Assembly: GCA_021229015.1 (NCBI GenBank)
Contig: CM037779.1
Location: 1,550,001-1,614,000 of the forward strand
Length of the DNA: 64,000 nucleotides
Reading direction: 5' to 3'
DNA from: Solen grandis
Taxonomy: Eukaryota > Mollusca > Bivalvia > Adapedonta > Solenidae
Made by a program: the position numbers and the translations under genes. The notes under the pieces are model-generated. The model saw only the letters and a list, made by a program, of their open reading frames with translations, was not told the DNA's origin and made no database searches. Below, piece after piece: positions 11,448 through 22,800 of this stretch (its first letter is position 1; each line of letters begins with the position of its first letter).

Positions 11448-12460
11448 ACAAAATCACTTCTCTTACCATGAGGACAAAATTATTTCCCTTATCATGAGGA
11501 CAAAACTCCTTCTCTTATCATGAGGACAAAATTATTTCCCTTATCATGAGGACAAAACTCCTATCCCTAACCATGAGGACAAAATTATTTCCCTTATCAC
11601 AAGGACAAAACTCCTTCTCTTACCATGAGGACAAAATCACTTCTCTTATCATGAGGACAAAATCATTTCCCTTATCACGAGGACAAAACTCCTTCCCTTC
11701 TCATGAGGACAAAATCACTTCCCTTATCATGAGGACAAAACTCCTTCCCTTCTCATGAGGACAAAATCACTTCCCTTATCACGAGGACAAAACTCCTTCC
11801 CTTCTCATGAGGACAAAATCACTTCCCTTATCATGAGGACAAAACTCCTTCCCTTCTTCATGAGGACAAAATCACTTCCCTTATCACCAGGACAAAACTC
11901 CTTCCCTTCTCATGAGGACAAAATCACTTCCCTTATCACAAGGACAAAACTCCTTCCCTTCTCATGAGGACAAAATCACTTCCCTTATCACAAGGACAAA
12001 ACTCCTTCCCTTCTCATGAGGACAAAATAATTTCCCTTAACATAGGTCAAAACTCCTGCCCTTAACATGAGGACAAAATCACTTCCCTTATCACAAGGAC
12101 AAAACTCCTTCCCATCTCTTGAGGACAAAATCACTTCCCTTATCATGAGGACAAAACTCCTTCCCTTCTCATAAGGACAAAATCACTTCCCTTATCACGA
12201 GGACAAAACTCCTTCCCTTCTCATGAGGACAAAATCACTTCCCTTATCACAAGGACAAAACTCCTTCCCTTCTCATGAGGACAAAATAATTTCCCTTAAC
12301 ATAGGTCAAAACTCCTGCCCTTAACATGAAGACAAAATCACTTCCCTTATCACGAGGACAAAACTCCTTCCCTTATAATGAGGAAAAATTTTTCCTTTAT
12401 CATGGGTACAAAATTCCTTCCTTTAACATGATTACAAAATCCTACCATTTCATGAGGGCA
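11448..12460. repeat. 26-bp minisatellite with 52-bp higher-order pairs
   Basis: About 38 tandem copies of a 26-bp unit. Two alternating types, GAGGACAAAATCACTTCCCT and GAGGACAAAACTCCTTCCCT, form a 52-bp higher-order unit. Variation rises toward the right edge (12360-12460). Because 26 is not divisible by three and the unit has few stops, long ORFs arise in all frames; these are artefacts. The left edge is lost in the gap. Confidence 0.93.
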
Positions 12461-12887
12461 AAGTGTGTTTCTGGTAGCATGGAAAAAAATGGATTGAGTA
12501 GGCTTTTTTCCCTTTTTCTATGCTGTTGTCTTGACCCACTTAAGGATATGAAAGGTTACGCACCATTGTTTGTTGAGATGCCAACTACTGTAGCTTAAGA
12601 ATATGCTTCTTATTCATGAAATTTTGATAGAGTTTGCTGACTGAATTACAATATTTTTAAAAATATATGGTTGTTTTATCAAAACAGTCCTGAGATGCAC
12701 ATCGAGACATATTTCGGGCCTTATATTATTAATATCTGCACAATGTCAAAGTATATCATAGTCTGCTTTACTGTCTCTGTATGACAGAAAGACGATTAAA
12801 GTTTGCATCATTACATTATTGTTTACTCCACTTACTGCAGTTGAGGGAACACTTTACCAATATGATTATTCTGACTGTTCCATACAA
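12461..12887. other. Unassigned intergenic sequence
   Basis: No supported gene or recognisable repeat. Confidence 0.35.
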
Positions 12888-13119
12888 AGCCAACAGGCGT
12901 GCGTTCAGTATGCCAAACCATATGCAACCGGTCGCTAACAGTCAGCTATGGAGTTGTCTTAAGACTATACATCATGCTGTTCTCGTGCACCTTATCCTGT
13001 AGTTAGGTATACGTGAACATCTTGGTTTATGACACTGAGACAGTTTCATAGCTGATTGTAAGCATACGGTTGCATACGGTTCGGCATACTGAATGTACAC
13101 CTGTTGGCTTTATATGGAA
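12888..13119. mobile_element. Foldback MITE family D copy 1
   Basis: About 232 bp. Left arm AAAGCCAACAGGCGTGCGTT then CAGTATGCCAAACCATATGC; the right arm is its inverted complement (GCATACGGTTCGGCATACTG, CACCTGTTGGCTTT). Arms extend to about 95 bp. A second copy is at 48262-48480. Confidence 0.75.
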
Positions 13120-13526
13120 AAGATTGTAAGAATATTTGGTAGTGCTTTACAGGAGATGTCAGATCTGGGTCTGCTATCAAAATATGTCTACCCCAGTATA
13201 TGAGATAAAGTGTTAAAAGAATACTTCCTTTTTCAGTCTTCTGACTTCTCATCTCAAAGGTACTAATGAATACAATAAATGTTATCAGACCTGAACAACC
13301 TGTCAGTGATTTGCAGGCTTATCTAGTTATAGACAGAAGTACATCAAAATGTTTCTGGCATGGTCCTCTTTTCACTATATCTGTCTTACTTCACTTTTGA
13401 TTTACTTAGGGATGATGACATAAGACAGTGTCGTTTGAATATTTTAACAATTTTTATTGGTAGATATTTCTATATTTACAGAAAACAGTTTGTTACGATG
13501 ACAACTGCATGTAGCAGAAACATATA
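13120..13526. other. Unassigned intergenic sequence
   Basis: No supported gene or complete repeat. Confidence 0.35.
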
Positions 13527-13709
13527 CAGTTAAACCTGTACAAGCAGCCACCTGTGTTAAGCAGCCAACCTGCATTTAGCAGTCAGTTTTAATATTACCA
13601 AACCAGCATTTCGTTACGTTATATGCTTAACCTTCATTTAGCAACCACCTCTGCTAAGTGGTTACTTTCTCTTGCTCTATTGACTGACAGCTTAAAACAG
13701 GTTTGACTG
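13527..13709. mobile_element. pogo/Tigger-type MITE, 183 bp
   Basis: Ends CAGTTAAACCTGT and ACAGGTTTGACTG are inverted copies, flanked by TA on both sides (13525-13526, 13710-13711). The CAGT...ACTG ends with TA duplication are typical of pogo-like elements. No ORF. Confidence 0.7.
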
Positions 13710-13732
13710 TATTTTGTATTTAAGAAATTTAA

Positions 13733-13955
13733 GACTTGACTTGACTTGACTATTTGGGTTTACAGTATTTCAGTCATATAGCGACGTCCAGCTAATTGCA
13801 GGTGGAGGAAGACCCCAAATGCACGGAGGCATCCGAGTAGGACCACCGACCTACTGCAAGCCAGCTGGAAGGCTTCCTCACATGAAAATCCGAATGACCC
13901 AGCCGAGATTCGAACCCATGCGGTGAGGGGGTGAGTCGTGTTAAAGTCTTTAAAG
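13733..13955 (-). mobile_element. SINE family A, minus strand, head truncated
   Basis: Starts with the tail GACTTGACTTGACTTGAC, then CAGTCATATAGCGACGTCCA and CAGGTGGAGGAAGACCCC, and the B box in GAGATTCGAACCCATG. The sequence stops within the region between the B and A boxes. Confidence 0.85.
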
Positions 13956-14412
13956 ATGGTGCGTTTAATTACAATGATGTAATACTCCACCGCTTGCAGA
14001 TGTAGGATTGAATAATTCACAGATACTAATTTGTGCATAATATAACTATTCAACATAATTCATTACTTTATTCCTCATGAAATACCGCATATCTTTTTTA
14101 AAAGATATTTCTTGTTTCTTTTTCTTTTTCCAAGACATAAACCAAGGAATCATGAAGATTACTCTTAGTGATGACGGCTCTTCATATTCTGATATCTAAA
14201 ATTAGGCTGCAGAGTTCAAACGAGGGAGAAAAAAATGAAAATCAGAGAGAAAACCTCAATGCTGGTGCCCTCTTGCTCCAGGACAATGCATCTGCCCCAC
14301 ATATCACAAGTTACAGTAGCTGTAGCTATTGAGTGTGGCTCTGATATCCTGTCTTGTCTCTCATATTCCCTTTTGGCACCCTCTCAATTTTTACACTATT
14401 TCCAAAACTTAA
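13956..14412. other. Unassigned intergenic sequence
   Basis: No supported gene or repeat. Confidence 0.35.
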
Positions 14413-14625
14413 CCCTTTCCCTCATATAGACTCATTTTGACGCACTCAATAGGTACCACATAAAGCCTGATCTGCAGAAAACACAGTTAAACCTTACCAA
14501 ATTTAATTACAAAATCCTCATTTCCAGACCACTGAGGAGCAGCGAACAGCATAAAACCTGATCAGCCTAGGCTGATCTGGTTTTATGCTGTTCGCATAGG
14601 TCTTTTCATGGTATCCTCTATGAGA
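14413..14625 (-). mobile_element. TTAA-flanked MITE, family A copy 6, right end lost
   Basis: The left end CCCTTTCCCTCATATAGACT follows TTAA (14409-14412). The palindrome apex is shortened (CAGCCTAGGCTG), and similarity stops at CCTCTATGAG without the final GGAAAGGG and TTAA. Confidence 0.8.
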
Positions 14626-15356
14626 ACTGTTGGTGGTGGAGGCAGTTATGTCATTGGAGCAGTTGAGACATTTTTGGAATGTTGAACGTTTTTTTCATGA
14701 TGCATTATTAAATTGGAACATTCTGAAACAAATAAATTGAAGTATGATGATGAAAACCAAAGGCATTTAAATTTCACATCCAGTTTTGTCTATACAATGT
14801 ATTGTTAGAATTGAAACTTTTTAATTGGCCCACACACCAGTCATTCATTGGTTATTTTCCAGATAGTGTCTCTTCCATGGATAAAGGTTAATACCAAAAT
14901 AAATAAAACAGACGTAAAACAGGGGCAGTGGTAATTTGTTCTACACTTTTCTGTATCTGATTGGAAATGATCCGCCTTTAATTAAAACAGTCAGACAACT
15001 CTCAAAATAACAAAGGCAACCTGGAGAACATCAGTGTCTCTCTTGCTTTTTCTGCCTTCCATCAATTTGTTTCCAACTTTGTAATGAATAACATCAAAGA
15101 AATTTCACTCAAATCTATTTTAAAAAGCCAGAGAATGTGTTGAGGGAGAAATTGAATTTATTTCTTCTATTCATAAATAAAAAAAAATCTTTAAAAGTGT
15201 GAATTTTCTCTATATTTCTATTAAAATGAGACCAATTTAGAAAAAAAAATTAACTTGTATGGTTGCATCTATGGTCATGATATACATGTATTTTGATTGG
15301 TTGAACTGAAAAAAGAAGCAGCTCTCAAATCCTAAATGTTTCAGTTTATTTATTGT
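14626..15356. other. Unassigned intergenic sequence
   Basis: AT-rich; no supported gene or repeat. Confidence 0.35.
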
Positions 15357-16444
15357 TTATGCCCCCGCCATGAAATGGCAACGAGCATATAGTGTTACAC
15401 CTGTCCATGTGTGTGTTTGTGTGTGAGCAAGAATTGGTGTCCCAGTTGTAACTTTGTTATGTATGGTCACTTTTTAAAATTACTTGGCAAAAGTGATTCT
15501 TAGGACAAGACGATGAGTCGTGAACAAGAATCAGGTTGCTAGCTTGAAGGTCAAGGTTACAGCACTCAGTTGACCTTAAAATCGTGTCCAAGCTATAACT
15601 TTGGTCTTGATTGATTGTTTTTCAATAAATTGGCACAAGAGATCCTTAGTACAAGGCAATGTGTTACAAAAAAAGAACCAGGTTGCTGCTTTAAGGTCAA
15701 GGTCACAACACCCAGTTGACCTTAAAATCTTGTCCCAGCTGTTACTTTGTTATATATGGTAGTGTTTTGAAATAATTTGGCACAAGTGATCCTTAGGACA
15801 AAACAATGTGTTGCAAACAAGAACTAGGTTGCCAGCTTTAAGGTCAAGGTCACAGCACCTAGTTGACCTTAAAATTGTGTCCCAGCTTTAACTTTGTTGT
15901 GAATGGTTGTGTTTTGAAATAACTTGGCACAAGTGATCCTTAGGACAAAACAATGTGTTACAAACAAGAACCATGTTGCTTGAAGGTCATAGTCACAGCA
16001 CTTGGTTGACCTTTGAATAAAGTCTCGGGTGTAACTTTGATTTGAATGATTGTGTTTATAAATAACTTGGCACAAATGATCCCTAGGATATGATTTTATG
16101 CAAACAAGAACCAAGTTTCTAGCTTCAAGGTCAAGGTCACAGCAGTTAAGTTTAAAATGTGTGTAAACAGTCCTGTCTGGGCTGTATCTTTGTTGTGTAT
16201 AGTCATGTTTTGAAATAACTTGGCACAAGGAGGGATCCCTAGAACAAAACACTGTGTCACTAAACAAGTACAGGTTGCTAGCTTGAAGGTCAAGGTCACA
16301 TCACTTGGTTGAGGTCAGGGTCATAGCGCTCAATTGATCTTAAAATCATCTTTTATATTGCCAGTTTTTCATATTCGCTGACAAAAATATCATCTAACAA
16401 ATATAATGGCGGGGGCATCCGTGTCCTATGGACACATTTCTAGT
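15357..16444 (+). mobile_element. Hairpin-ended TATGCCCCC element with internal ~150-bp array, copy 1
   Basis: Begins TTATGCCCCCGCCATGAAAT and ends GTGTCCTATGGACAC (hairpin) then ATTTCTAGT. The interior is a tandem series of about six units of 145-160 bp, each with AAGGTCAAGGTCACAGCAC, TTGACCTTAAAAT and AACTTGGCACAAGTGATCC. No coding capacity. The 3' hairpin followed by CTAG is compatible with a Helitron/Helentron-type non-autonomous element; this is inference. Confidence 0.75.
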
Positions 16445-16744
16445 CAAAATTCTGTGATGTTATGAAATGACATAAATATATATGACACTAATAGTTACCA
16501 AAGGACTCCCCAGGAATTCCTGCATTTGCTGATGAAATCTTGATATATTAAAAGCTGGAGATTCCATTAGTATTTTTACACAGAAACTCAGATGATCAAC
16601 CTTTTACTGCTTCAAATTTATGGATACATTAATGTTGTCCCAGTTAAAATTGAACTATCTGTTGCAGTTAGGTAAAACTCAACAAATTGGCTCTACATTT
16701 TTTGACTATGTTCAGGGTAGAAAAATTACCAGTTTGCTACTTGA
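16445..16744. other. Unassigned intergenic sequence
   Basis: About 300 bp, no supported feature. Confidence 0.3.
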
Positions 16745-17090
16745 AATAAAGTATTTGTAGCCTGCCAAATATGTTGCCAGCAAACACTTGCTACCTGCCA
16801 AAAATATTGGCAATAAAGACCTTCTACTTGTCAAATATTTTCGTAGTAAAGACTTGCTACCTGCCAGATATGTTGGCAGCAAACACATGCTACCTGCCAA
16901 TATGTTTGTAGAAAAGACCTGCCACCTGCTAAATATGTTGGCAGCAAACACTTGCTTACCTGCCAAATATGTTGGCAGCAAATGCTTGTCTTGCTTACCT
17001 GCTAGATATGTTGGTGGTAAAGACCTGCTACTGACAGTAAAGACCTGCTACCCACCAAATATGTTTGCAGTAAAGACCTGCTACCTGAAA
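16745..17090. repeat. ~33-36-bp minisatellite
   Basis: About ten imperfect copies of a unit with TATGTTGGCAGCAAACACTT and GCTACCTGCCAAA. The unit is close to a multiple of three, so open frames arise on both strands; the frame at 16788-17276 is probably spurious. Confidence 0.85.
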
Positions 17091-17648
17091 TCTGCCAATT
17101 TTTTGTACAACCATGACACTGCAACTAATCACCCTAAGCTATTTGAAATTAACCTGCTTCTTTCAGAAGATGTAGCAAGTACCTGCCACTTGAAAAATAC
17201 AAAACAAGAAGAAAAATGCCCCAGCTATGAAAGTCTGAATGTGGTAATGCAATCAAAATGGGAAGTATCAGACTAAAGCAATGACATCATGCTTGAGAAT
17301 TCTGATTTCCAAAATGTTTATGTATACATTAAAATTTAATGTGTCATTTAATTTTTTCAAAATCAGTGAAAGCTTGACTGTCTCCTCAGTAGAAATGGAA
17401 TATTTTATACAGTGTCAATCAGATATAGTGTATTCCATTATAATTGAAAAGCATTTCTCCAGTGGACCTCAGGTATAGTGTTTATTCTATATACAATATT
17501 CTCAACCAATCAACAGATTGTATTTTTACCATGTGACTGTCCAAAGATTATGTCATTGGACAATAATTACAATATTTCGCACAACATTATAGAGCCATTA
17601 TTGATGGAAAATTATCAATGTCACTTAATTACATCAATGAGTTTAAGT

Positions 17649-17840
17649 GTATTATTAAAAAATATGTATAATGAAAGAGAAATAAATATAAGTAGTAACA
17701 GTTTATATTCTATGGTTATATTAAGCCCTGAATTTAAAAAGTTTGTATTATTAAAAAATATGTATAATGAAAGAGAAATAAATATAAGTAGTAACAGTTT
17801 ATATTCTATGGTTATATTAAGCCCTGAATTTAAAAAAGGT
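17649..17840. repeat. Perfect 96-bp tandem duplication
   Basis: 17649-17744 is repeated directly at 17745-17840 with no difference seen over at least 90 bp. The unit is a multiple of three and the frame stays open (VLLKNMYNEREINISSN per copy), but no family is recognised. Confidence 0.9.
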
Positions 17841-17859
17841 TAATATTGAATAGGTTATT

Positions 17860-18363
17860 TTTATGCCCCCACCAAAAATGGGGCGGCATATAGATTAGCC
17901 TTGTCCGTCTGTAGTACGCATCCATACTTGTAAACCTAACTTGAAATATTTGTACTACAGACTTGAAACTTCATGATATATTTATCGAACCCATGAAGTT
18001 ACAGAGTTATGGACCTTTGTTTTTGAAAAATATGGAATTTAATGCTTGTGACGCACATAACTCTGAAAATATTGTACTACAGATTTGAAACTTCATAGAT
18101 ATATTTATCAGGACATGAACTTGTACACCTGGGTATTTTTTATCGAACTTTCATTGCAGTTGACAGAGTTATGGTCCTTTGTTTTTGAAAAAATATGGAA
18201 TTTTATGCTTGTGACACACGTAACTCTGAAAGTATTTGTACTACAGACTTGAAACTTCATGGATATGATTAATCAGGACATCACTTATGCTCCTGGGTGT
18301 TGGCCTTTGTTTTGGAAAATGCGACAGGTGGGGGTATCTGTGTCCTCTGGACACATTTCTAGC
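17860..18363 (+). mobile_element. Hairpin-ended TATGCCCCC element, copy 2
   Basis: The 5' hairpin pairs TATGCCCCCACC with GGGGCGGCATA; the 3' end is GTGTCCTCTGGACAC then ATTTCTAG. The interior has about three related units containing TTGTACTACAGACTTGAAAC and GAGTTATGG(A/T)CCTTTG. It shares its ends but not its interior with the 15357 copy. Confidence 0.75.
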
Positions 18364-20575
18364 TTGTTTGTTTTTTTTACATTCAAAATCCAAGTACTCT
18401 CTTGTTCTCTGACCACACATGGCAACATTTCTAAGAATGGAATCCTGACTGTAACATTGACCCTATATAACACTTTGATGAAACCCGCCTTTTTTTTTAC
18501 CATTTCTATATACAAATACAATGTACTGATACATTAGCATACATTTTGTGTTCATGAGTTAGTGAACAGACTTTAATTCCACCTGCAAAACCTAGCGCTA
18601 ATACTTAACTTACTTTTCGTCTTATGTAGGATTATAAAACAGTGATTTCTTCTTCTTGGATCCTGTCATGAAATTAACAATATCTTAAAATCAAAACAAG
18701 AGCTGAGCAAAGTAATCTTCTTTAGAAATAATCCTATAAGAACTATATTAATTTTTAGACATTTTTTTCACTTGAGGCACTGTGAATAAATATGTATTGC
18801 TTAGAAATTAATGTGTGTAATCTTAATCGAAAGAATAATCTTGTTTTCCCTTCACAGGTGTGACACAATAATTTTATAACTGAAAAACAGGGAGATGTGT
18901 TTGTTTATGAGCAATTCAAGGCTGAATTTCAATTTTAAATTCCCAATACTTATGTTTTAACTAATTTAGTTGGTTAAGTGATAAAGTATTATTAGTCAAA
19001 TCAAACAAAAATAGTATAAATACATTTAAGTTAAGTTTATAAGAAAAAGAAATGCAACCAGTAAAACCAACAATCGATTACACTTTACACAGGCACAGGC
19101 AATTTCTGTTTGAAAATTAAAAATTTCTATAGCTCTTATGCTTACAAAGTGAAATCTGTCATTCATACTTCCATGATGCAGGGGCCATAACTCCTGACTG
19201 CACAGATCCAATATCAGTCAAAATCAAACATTGCATATTAAACATATTATGGTAATAAACTGTCTAATAAGGCTTGAGCTATATTGTTGATAAGAATAAT
19301 TGGTTTTTATTGGGTTTTTTTATTGTTATTATTTTTTTTTATAACGCAAGAGCCATAACTCCTAATCCAATATTGGTAATCAAAGTTGGCCATAAACACT
19401 GCCCTAAAAGATTTGATTAAAACTGAATGATAAATAAATAATAGACTTTAGAGTAAACATGGGTTTCTGCAAGGGTCATAACTGTTGATCCCACTGATTC
19501 AATATCAATCAAAATCAAACTTTCTCAAGATATTACAGCAAATGACAGTCATATGACGTTTGGATCAGAATGTTTGATAGAAGAAATATTATATCTATAG
19601 CAGTTTTATACAAATCAGGGGATATAACTCCAAAGGTAATGGTTTAATCTAATACCTACCTGAAAGCACATTTTTCTTGAGTTCATCATTAATACCAAAA
19701 TATGTGTGATAAAGAGGTTATGGAACTCTCATGCACTTATCTCCAACTGAAGAGCATTCATAGATAGACTAAAATTCGAAACTGATCCAGTGGGGATTTT
19801 TTTCTTTCCTTTCTTCACTCGGATCAGACTTTATAAAAAAAATGCGTTGAGATTATTTTTAAAATTTATTTAGGTATTTGAATGCTTTAAGTTCGTGTAC
19901 CATGTCAAAACAACATTTGATTCACCTGTACTAATGATCAAGTTCTAAGTTCATACTTTTTACACATCGGTACTTATATTTTTACAATAAAATGCTGCTA
20001 ATTTTGCATTAAGTCCCATAAATTTACTTACAATATGTAATAGACTAGCCAAGTTTTGATGTATAATCTCTACATTTTAAGATAAAAATAACATGTTTAA
20101 GTATTTTTAATCCTTTTTGGTAGTCGGCGACAAGCTGGTTTACCGTTGCTTGTCTAATATATTAAACTCTCGGTTTTGTGATTCGTAACAGTGGGCATTA
20201 GAGTGTTAAATGTCCTAGATTTTAGGACCCAGACATTTCCAGAAAAAAAAAAAACGGTATTCAGATATACTGGTACTCACTACGCCCATACGTACAATCC
20301 GTCTAGAGTTTAAGGGGGAAAAAAAGAGGTTCGCAGTACGAAAAAAAAAAGACATGCCACGTTACGGCTTAAATATATCTAAAGAAGGCATCATTTGTCC
20401 CCCCTTCGTGTATAGTCAACGAAAGCAACACCACTTCCATTTCGCGCATAAGTACGTCCTTGTTCCCCCCCCCCCCCTCTTTTTAAATGACTGCTCACGC
20501 AATCTATAAATAGAGACTGTGACGTCACTAGCTAGCACTAATCATTCAGACCGGTGTTCACGAACTAAAATGTAT
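18364..20575. other. Unassigned intergenic sequence
   Basis: AT-rich, no supported gene. 19190-19520 holds repeated phrases around GCCATAACTCCT and ATCAATCAAAATCAAAC, a decayed internal array of a repeat of the kind seen at 50677. A poly-C tract lies at about 20464-20478. Confidence 0.4.
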
Positions 20576-20703
20576 GGTGGCATAAAGGGGACATGGAAGA
20601 TATTTTATAAGCATATGCACGCGATAACCACCGCGTTCGTAAACAGTAGCTATTGTGTTCGCATGCATTATAAAAATCTTCCATGTCCGTTTTATGCCAC
20701 TGT
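20576..20703. mobile_element. Short foldback MITE/hairpin
   Basis: GGTGGCATAAAGGGGACATG and GAAGATATTTTATAA on the left are inverted at TTATAAAAATCTTCCATGTC and CGTTTTATGCCACT on the right. An inner segment (CGCGTTCGTAAACAGTAGC) can also pair, so nearly the whole 128 bp can fold. Confidence 0.7.
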
Positions 20704-21039
20704 AAAAATGTAATGACATGGATAGCCAGGAGAAAAAACTTACAGGTTCTTCTGATGAACGTCTTTGCATAATACAAAAGATTTAGGATAATCCGAGGGC
20801 ATAATTTCCAGATACCACGCATGTTCCTTCTTGCTCCAACAAAAAATGCTAGCATTTAACAGCTCGGTGTAATCGATAGCACATGTTGTGTCTCACGTGT
20901 TAATTATATGGATGCCTTTCATTGTCAGAATTATTTAAATATTGACATCTTATATTTGAAATGTTCTTTTTTTATTTAATCCTTTTAAACGTTTCGCTGT
21001 GTGCTCTTCTTATACATTCTATCCAACTTAGAGGGCATC
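20704..21039. other. Unassigned intergenic sequence
   Basis: No supported feature. Confidence 0.3.
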
Positions 21040-21480
21040 CTAAATTTGTGAAACGCTGTGTCAAATAGATCGATCTATTTTGTACATGGTAAAATAGAAA
21101 TGCGTTCTACTAAAATAAATCGCTGATAAATTTGACTTTTCAGAGCTTCTGATTGGCCACAAATTTAGGGTGACTTCTAATTTCGGATAGCATGCGACAA
21201 TTATAAATAAGCAAATTAGCAGATTTATAGATCTAGTGAAACGCAATGGACTGACATGGATATCCGATGAAAAGTTGCGATGTTTTTAACAGGAAAAATA
21301 CTAATGTATACCACACTAGAGATATTGAGAGGCGTCAGACTGCTTAGAATAAAAAAAAAGAAATAATTAGAGGTCACCCATAATTTATTTCAATAGAACA
21401 CCTCTCTATTTTATCATGTACAAAATTGTCAAAATTAAGTGTTTCACAAATTTAGGTTGTCACCTAAATCGGATAAAATC
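21040..21480. repeat. Inverted repeat pair, ~100-bp arms
   Basis: CCTAAATTTGTGAAAC ... GTACATGGTAAAATAGAAAT ... AATAAAT (21040-21123) is inverted at 21375-21480 (ATTTATTTCAATAGAACACC ... TGTACAAAATTG ... GTTTCACAAATTTAGG). About 250 bp lies between the arms. Probably the ends of a non-autonomous DNA element. Confidence 0.6.
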
Positions 21481-22536
21481 TAATAGGACATTTCTCCAGA
21501 TAATAAAATCATACGCTCACAACCCTCGCTGGTATAGACTAAAGTTTAAACTTCATTTATTTTACATCGATGACGAAATGAATATATTCAATATTTACAT
21601 TTTAGACAATAGAAGCGAGAGTGGCGAGCGAAGGCTTCCATTGTCTGGAGAAATGCTCCTCGCCAACATTTAACAAAATCCACATTGTACTTTTTTATTT
21701 TCAAGCGTTTTTTTTTTTTTTTACTTTTCTCGTAGCCTTAAAAAGTATGGTCGGTTGTCAAAATTTACTATCGATCAGGCTACTAGAAAAATTGTTGTTT
21801 TTATTAACCTTTTAATTGTATTAGTAGAACAAAAGGTTGCTATGGCATTGGTATTACCTTTTTGCTCTCAGTTTTCAAAGTACATACAATATAACAACAT
21901 ACAACAATAAACTTGGAAACTATGCGACAAAGGTATCACCATAGACCTTAATCCCAGGATGAGAAAAATAGTGAATTCAAATTTAAGTGTGACACCCAGG
22001 GACATTCGGAATTATTTCAAATCTAGCTGAGTTGCATTTTTTTACAACAAACACTCAATGCATTTTTTTCGATGATTCATATTGATTTATCAACTTTCAG
22101 CATTTTTCTTTTATTGTACATACATGTATATACATGTACTTTTTAATCTGGGAGATAGAGAAAAAGTCACAAGGAACTAAATCTGCCGAATAAGGCGGAT
22201 ATGGGCAATCCCGTACAGTTTTAGATTTGTGCATTGTCTTGCAACTACATGTTACCTTTTTTTTTACGTTTACTCAGAACATACATTTTGTAGAAAGCCA
22301 AATTTACAGATTTTCTCTTTGGAATAGCAACTTGGAGAACTAAACAATATATATAATAAAAAAATCTTTACACTAGTAAACATGACGCTTTGGCGCTTTC
22401 GTTGCCCATAAGTATTGCGGTTAATGATGTGGACCAATGTTGGGATTTTAAGCGACTCGAACTCGACTACGCTTTAACTCATTAGTCAGCAAATTGAGTA
22501 TCCTACTGAATATACAATAGTCAATACAATACAAAT
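21481..22536. other. Unassigned intergenic sequence
   Basis: AT-rich; no gene I can support. The open frame 21416-21673 has no recognised domain. Confidence 0.3.
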
Positions 22537-22800
22537 GTGATGCGTCGCATTTTTAATTGGGTATCCATCTGAAAATGATGGGATGCGTCACATTTTTAAT
22601 GAATATTCATCTGATATTTAATTGGGTATCTGATTGTAACGGTCGCATTTTTGATTTAGTATTTATCTGAAAATGATGCGATGCGTCGCATTTTTATTGA
22701 GTGTTCATCTGATCTTTAATTGGGTATCTGGGTGACGGTCGCATTTTTAATGGATATCTATCTGATAGTAATGCATCGCATTTTTAATGGGGTATCCATC
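22537..22800. repeat. Irregular minisatellite (GCGTCGCATTTTTAATTGGG type)
   Basis: Six to eight imperfect copies of GTCGCATTTTTAATTGGGTA followed by TCCATCTGA-type text, with unit lengths of roughly 30-55 bp. Confidence 0.7.

Noticed and set aside
11546..12598. Series of plus-strand ORFs with MRTK/EDKITSLI repeats
   Set aside because: They are the 26-bp minisatellite read in rotating frames; no start context, no domain.
15869..16299. Overlapping minus-strand ORFs with repeated Cys/His-rich phrases
   Set aside because: They follow the tandem units inside the TATGCCCCC element; the Cys/His pattern is a by-product of the repeat.
16712..17276. ORFs on both strands with LPAKYVGSK or LAGSK repeats
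   Set aside because: A 33-36-bp minisatellite; unit length near a multiple of three keeps frames open on both strands.
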